Shown: positions 4,845 to 6,121 of the stretch, piece after piece | Numbering within the stretch: position 1 is the stretch's first letter | Layout of the letters: each line of letters begins with the position of its first letter | Made by a program: the position numbers and the translations under genes | Notes under the pieces: generated by a model | The model's input: the letters and a program-made list of their open reading frames with translations, nothing else | The model's database searches: none | Told to the model about the DNA's origin: nothing | Source: Methylomonas sp. | GTDB taxonomy: Bacteria > Pseudomonadota > Gammaproteobacteria > Methylococcales > Methylomonadaceae | DNA: 6,121 bases | Assembly: GCA_026990815.1 (NCBI GenBank) | Contig: JALXCS010000169.1 | Span: forward strand, 1-6,121 | Reading direction: 5' to 3'

Positions 4845-5807
4845 TCAGGATTGTTCTTCAAGATCATCCAGATATTTTTCAGCATCTAATGCTGCCATAC
4901 AACCAGCACCAGCCGAGGTAACTGCTTGTTTGTAGACTTGATCCATGACATCTCCTGCAGCAAAAATACCAGCGACACTGGTAGCAGTTGCATCGCCTGA
5001 AAGACCGCTTTTAACAACGATGTAGCCATTTTTCATTTCTAATTGATTGGTGAATAATTCAGTATTCGGAGTATGGCCAATGGCAATAAAAACACCATGG
5101 ACTGCAATTTCCTTGGTGCTACTGTCTTTTGTGCTTTTAATTCGGATGCCGGTGACACCCATATCATCACCAAGAACTTCATCAAGTACATGGTCCCATT
5201 CGATCGTAACATTACCGTTTTTGGTTTTTTCAATCAATTTAGTGGAAAGAATTTTTTCGGCCCGAAATTTATCTCGGCGATGGACGATAGTTACGTGGGA
5301 AGCAATATTAGACAAGTAAAGCGCTTCTTCGACAGCGGTATTGCCGCCACCGATTACTGCAACAGCTTTGTTCCGATAAAAGAAACCGTCACAAGTTGCA
5401 CAAGCTGAAACCCCTTTTCCCTTGTAAGCTTGCTCAGATTCCAGGCCCAAATATCTGGCGGATGCGCCCGTGGCAATAATTAACGCATCGCAACTATAGC
5501 TCCCGGAATCGCCAGTTAATTTAAAAGGGCGCGAGGATAAGTCAGCTGTATTAATATGATCAAAAATAATTTCGGTGTCAAAGCGTTCGGCATGTTTACG
5601 CATGCGTTCCATTAATTCCGGGCCTTGTACGCCCTGGTAATCACCGGGCCAGTTATCAACATCTGTGGTCGTGGTGAGTTGGCCACCTTGTTCAAGACCT
5701 GTTACCAGAACTGGATTTAGATTGGCTCTAGCAGCATAAATCGCAGCCGTATAGCCGGCGGGGCCTGAACCTAGAATTAGCAACCGACAATGTTTGGCAT
5801 CGCTCAT
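4845..5807 (-). CDS. trxB: Thioredoxin reductase (NADPH), low-Mr type
   Basis: Cytoplasmic flavoenzyme that passes electrons from NADPH through FAD and a redox disulfide to thioredoxin, supporting ribonucleotide reductase and protein disulfide reduction. The 320 residues match the usual length. FAD-binding Gly motif GSGPAG (13-18), GGQLTTTTDVDNWPG (41-55), the redox pair CATC (Cys136, Cys139) within SACATCDGFFYRNK, the NADPH-binding GGGNTA (153-158) and HRRDKFRA (176-183), and the second FAD motif GIFAAGDV (280-287), with the closing QAVTSAGAGC (294-303), are all present and intact. HRRDKFRA indicates NADPH rather than NADH use. ATG 5807 is preceded by GAGGG at 5818-5814, six bases away. It is the first gene of the minus-strand series and is divergent from the partial gene at 6052. 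Several overlapping open frames within it are shadows. Confidence 0.98.
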   Translation of the reverse strand: MSDAKHCRLLILGSGPAGYTAAIYAARANLNPVLVTGLEQGGQLTTTTDVDNWPGDYQGVQGPELMERMRKHAERFDTEIIFDHINTADLSSRPFKLTGDSGSYSCDALIIATGASARYLGLESEQAYKGKGVSACATCDGFFYRNKAVAVIGGGNTAVEEALYLSNIASHVTIVHRRDKFRAEKILSTKLIEKTKNGNVTIEWDHVLDEVLGDDMGVTGIRIKSTKDSSTKEIAVHGVFIAIGHTPNTELFTNQLEMKNGYIVVKSGLSGDATATSVAGIFAAGDVMDQVYKQAVTSAGAGCMAALDAEKYLDDLEEQS

Positions 5808-5844
5808 AAATAACCCTCAAAATTTAGAATCAATTTGGCCACAA

Positions 5845-5873
5845 AGTATGAACCAGAAAGGGAGTTTCGTAAA
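5845..5873 (-). promoter_or_regulatory. Weak candidate promoter for trxB
   Basis: On the minus strand TTTACG (5873-5868) and CATACT (5850-5845) lie 17 bases apart. Each agrees with the -35 and -10 consensus at four of six bases. Transcription would start some 30 bases before the trxB ATG. The match is modest and other starts in the 244-base divergent gap are possible. Confidence 0.28.
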
Positions 5874-5902
5874 GGCTAAGCTTCGTGCATGACAAAAATT
5901 GA

Positions 5903-5942
5903 TGCGCAGAAGTCAAGTTGTTGTAACCACAATACTTGCGCA
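5903..5942. repeat. Nested palindrome in the divergent intergenic region
   Basis: CAAGT (5914-5918) with TTGT, and ACAA with ACTTG (5934-5938), form an inverted repeat around AACC. It is flanked by two copies of the self-complementary hexamer TGCGCA (5903-5908 and 5937-5942). It lies between the divergent trxB and the partial right-edge gene, where a shared regulator site would be expected, but I cannot link it to a known protein. Confidence 0.3.
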
Positions 5943-6051
5943 AAGACATCCATATAGTCCTCTATCACTTATTTACGGTAGAATGTCTGTAATTTCAATA
6001 AATTAACTCATGATTATGCCTTTAGCTCCCGTATGATATAGTACGGAGACT

Positions 6052-6121
6052 ATGAGAAACCGCATTAAAAAGCCCTATCAAAATATGGTCTTGATTGATT
6101 TCTACGAGCGCTTTCCAGATG
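6052..6121 (+). CDS. Start of a gene cut by the window edge; IS1595-like N-terminus possible
   Basis: Only the first 23 codons are present: MRNRIKKPYQNMVLIDFYER followed by FPD. The frame is closed upstream by a TGA at 6034-6036. An ACGGAG (6043-6048) precedes the ATG, but with only three bases between, which is short. A second in-frame ATG at 6085 could be the true start. The piece MVLIDFYERFPD recalls the beginning of IS1595-family transposases, which usually read as a short hydrophobic-aromatic stretch, then FP.E..C..YL before a zinc ribbon. The diagnostic cysteines would lie beyond the window. This is a suggestion from very little sequence; it could equally be an unrelated chromosomal gene. 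Confidence 0.4.
   Translation, partial: MRNRIKKPYQNMVLIDFYERFPD

Overview
The window looks like chromosomal DNA from an AT-leaning gammaproteobacterium. The best evidence is the adjacent, co-oriented trxB (thioredoxin reductase) and aat (leucyl/phenylalanyl-tRNA-protein transferase). These genes are near-neighbours in many gammaproteobacteria, and both proteins read as full-length typical members of their families. The species cannot be named from the sequence alone.

Layout. Positions 1-426 hold no gene I can support. They contain an inverted repeat at the left edge, scattered short open frames that may be decayed coding DNA, and, at the right end, a good sigma70-type promoter overlapped by palindromic TTATCG/CGATAA elements. 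From 460 to 1819 on the plus strand runs a tight, very AT-rich group of four small genes: a four-helix DUF2975 membrane protein, an XRE-type helix-turn-helix regulator joined to it by an ATGA overlap, a 52-residue lipoprotein-like peptide, and a DUF6326-like four-helix membrane protein. From 1820 to 2511 there is no intact gene: a REP-like palindrome, a possible terminator, and a decayed IS91-family transposase C-terminus on the minus strand. From 2512 to 5807 everything is on the minus strand and reads trxB, then aat, then an ABC permease, then its ATPase. Permease and ATPase overlap by ATGA. A plus-strand gene starts near 6052, divergent from trxB, and is cut by the window edge; its first 23 residues faintly recall IS1595-type transposases.

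How the genes work together. TrxB keeps thioredoxin reduced in the cytoplasm. Aat marks proteins for N-end-rule degradation. The ABC pair is the inner-membrane engine of a nitrate/sulfonate/taurine-type importer, but no periplasmic binding protein is encoded here. The place downstream of the ATPase, where one might sit, is occupied by the IS91 remnant. The DUF2975/XRE group is a recurrent membrane-protein plus small-regulator pairing of unknown function. Here its promoter architecture suggests autoregulation by the XRE protein.

I see no CRISPR array, tRNA, rRNA or clear defence system. The most interesting material is the small-gene operon at 375-1819 and the orphan ABC pair beside a mobile-element scar.
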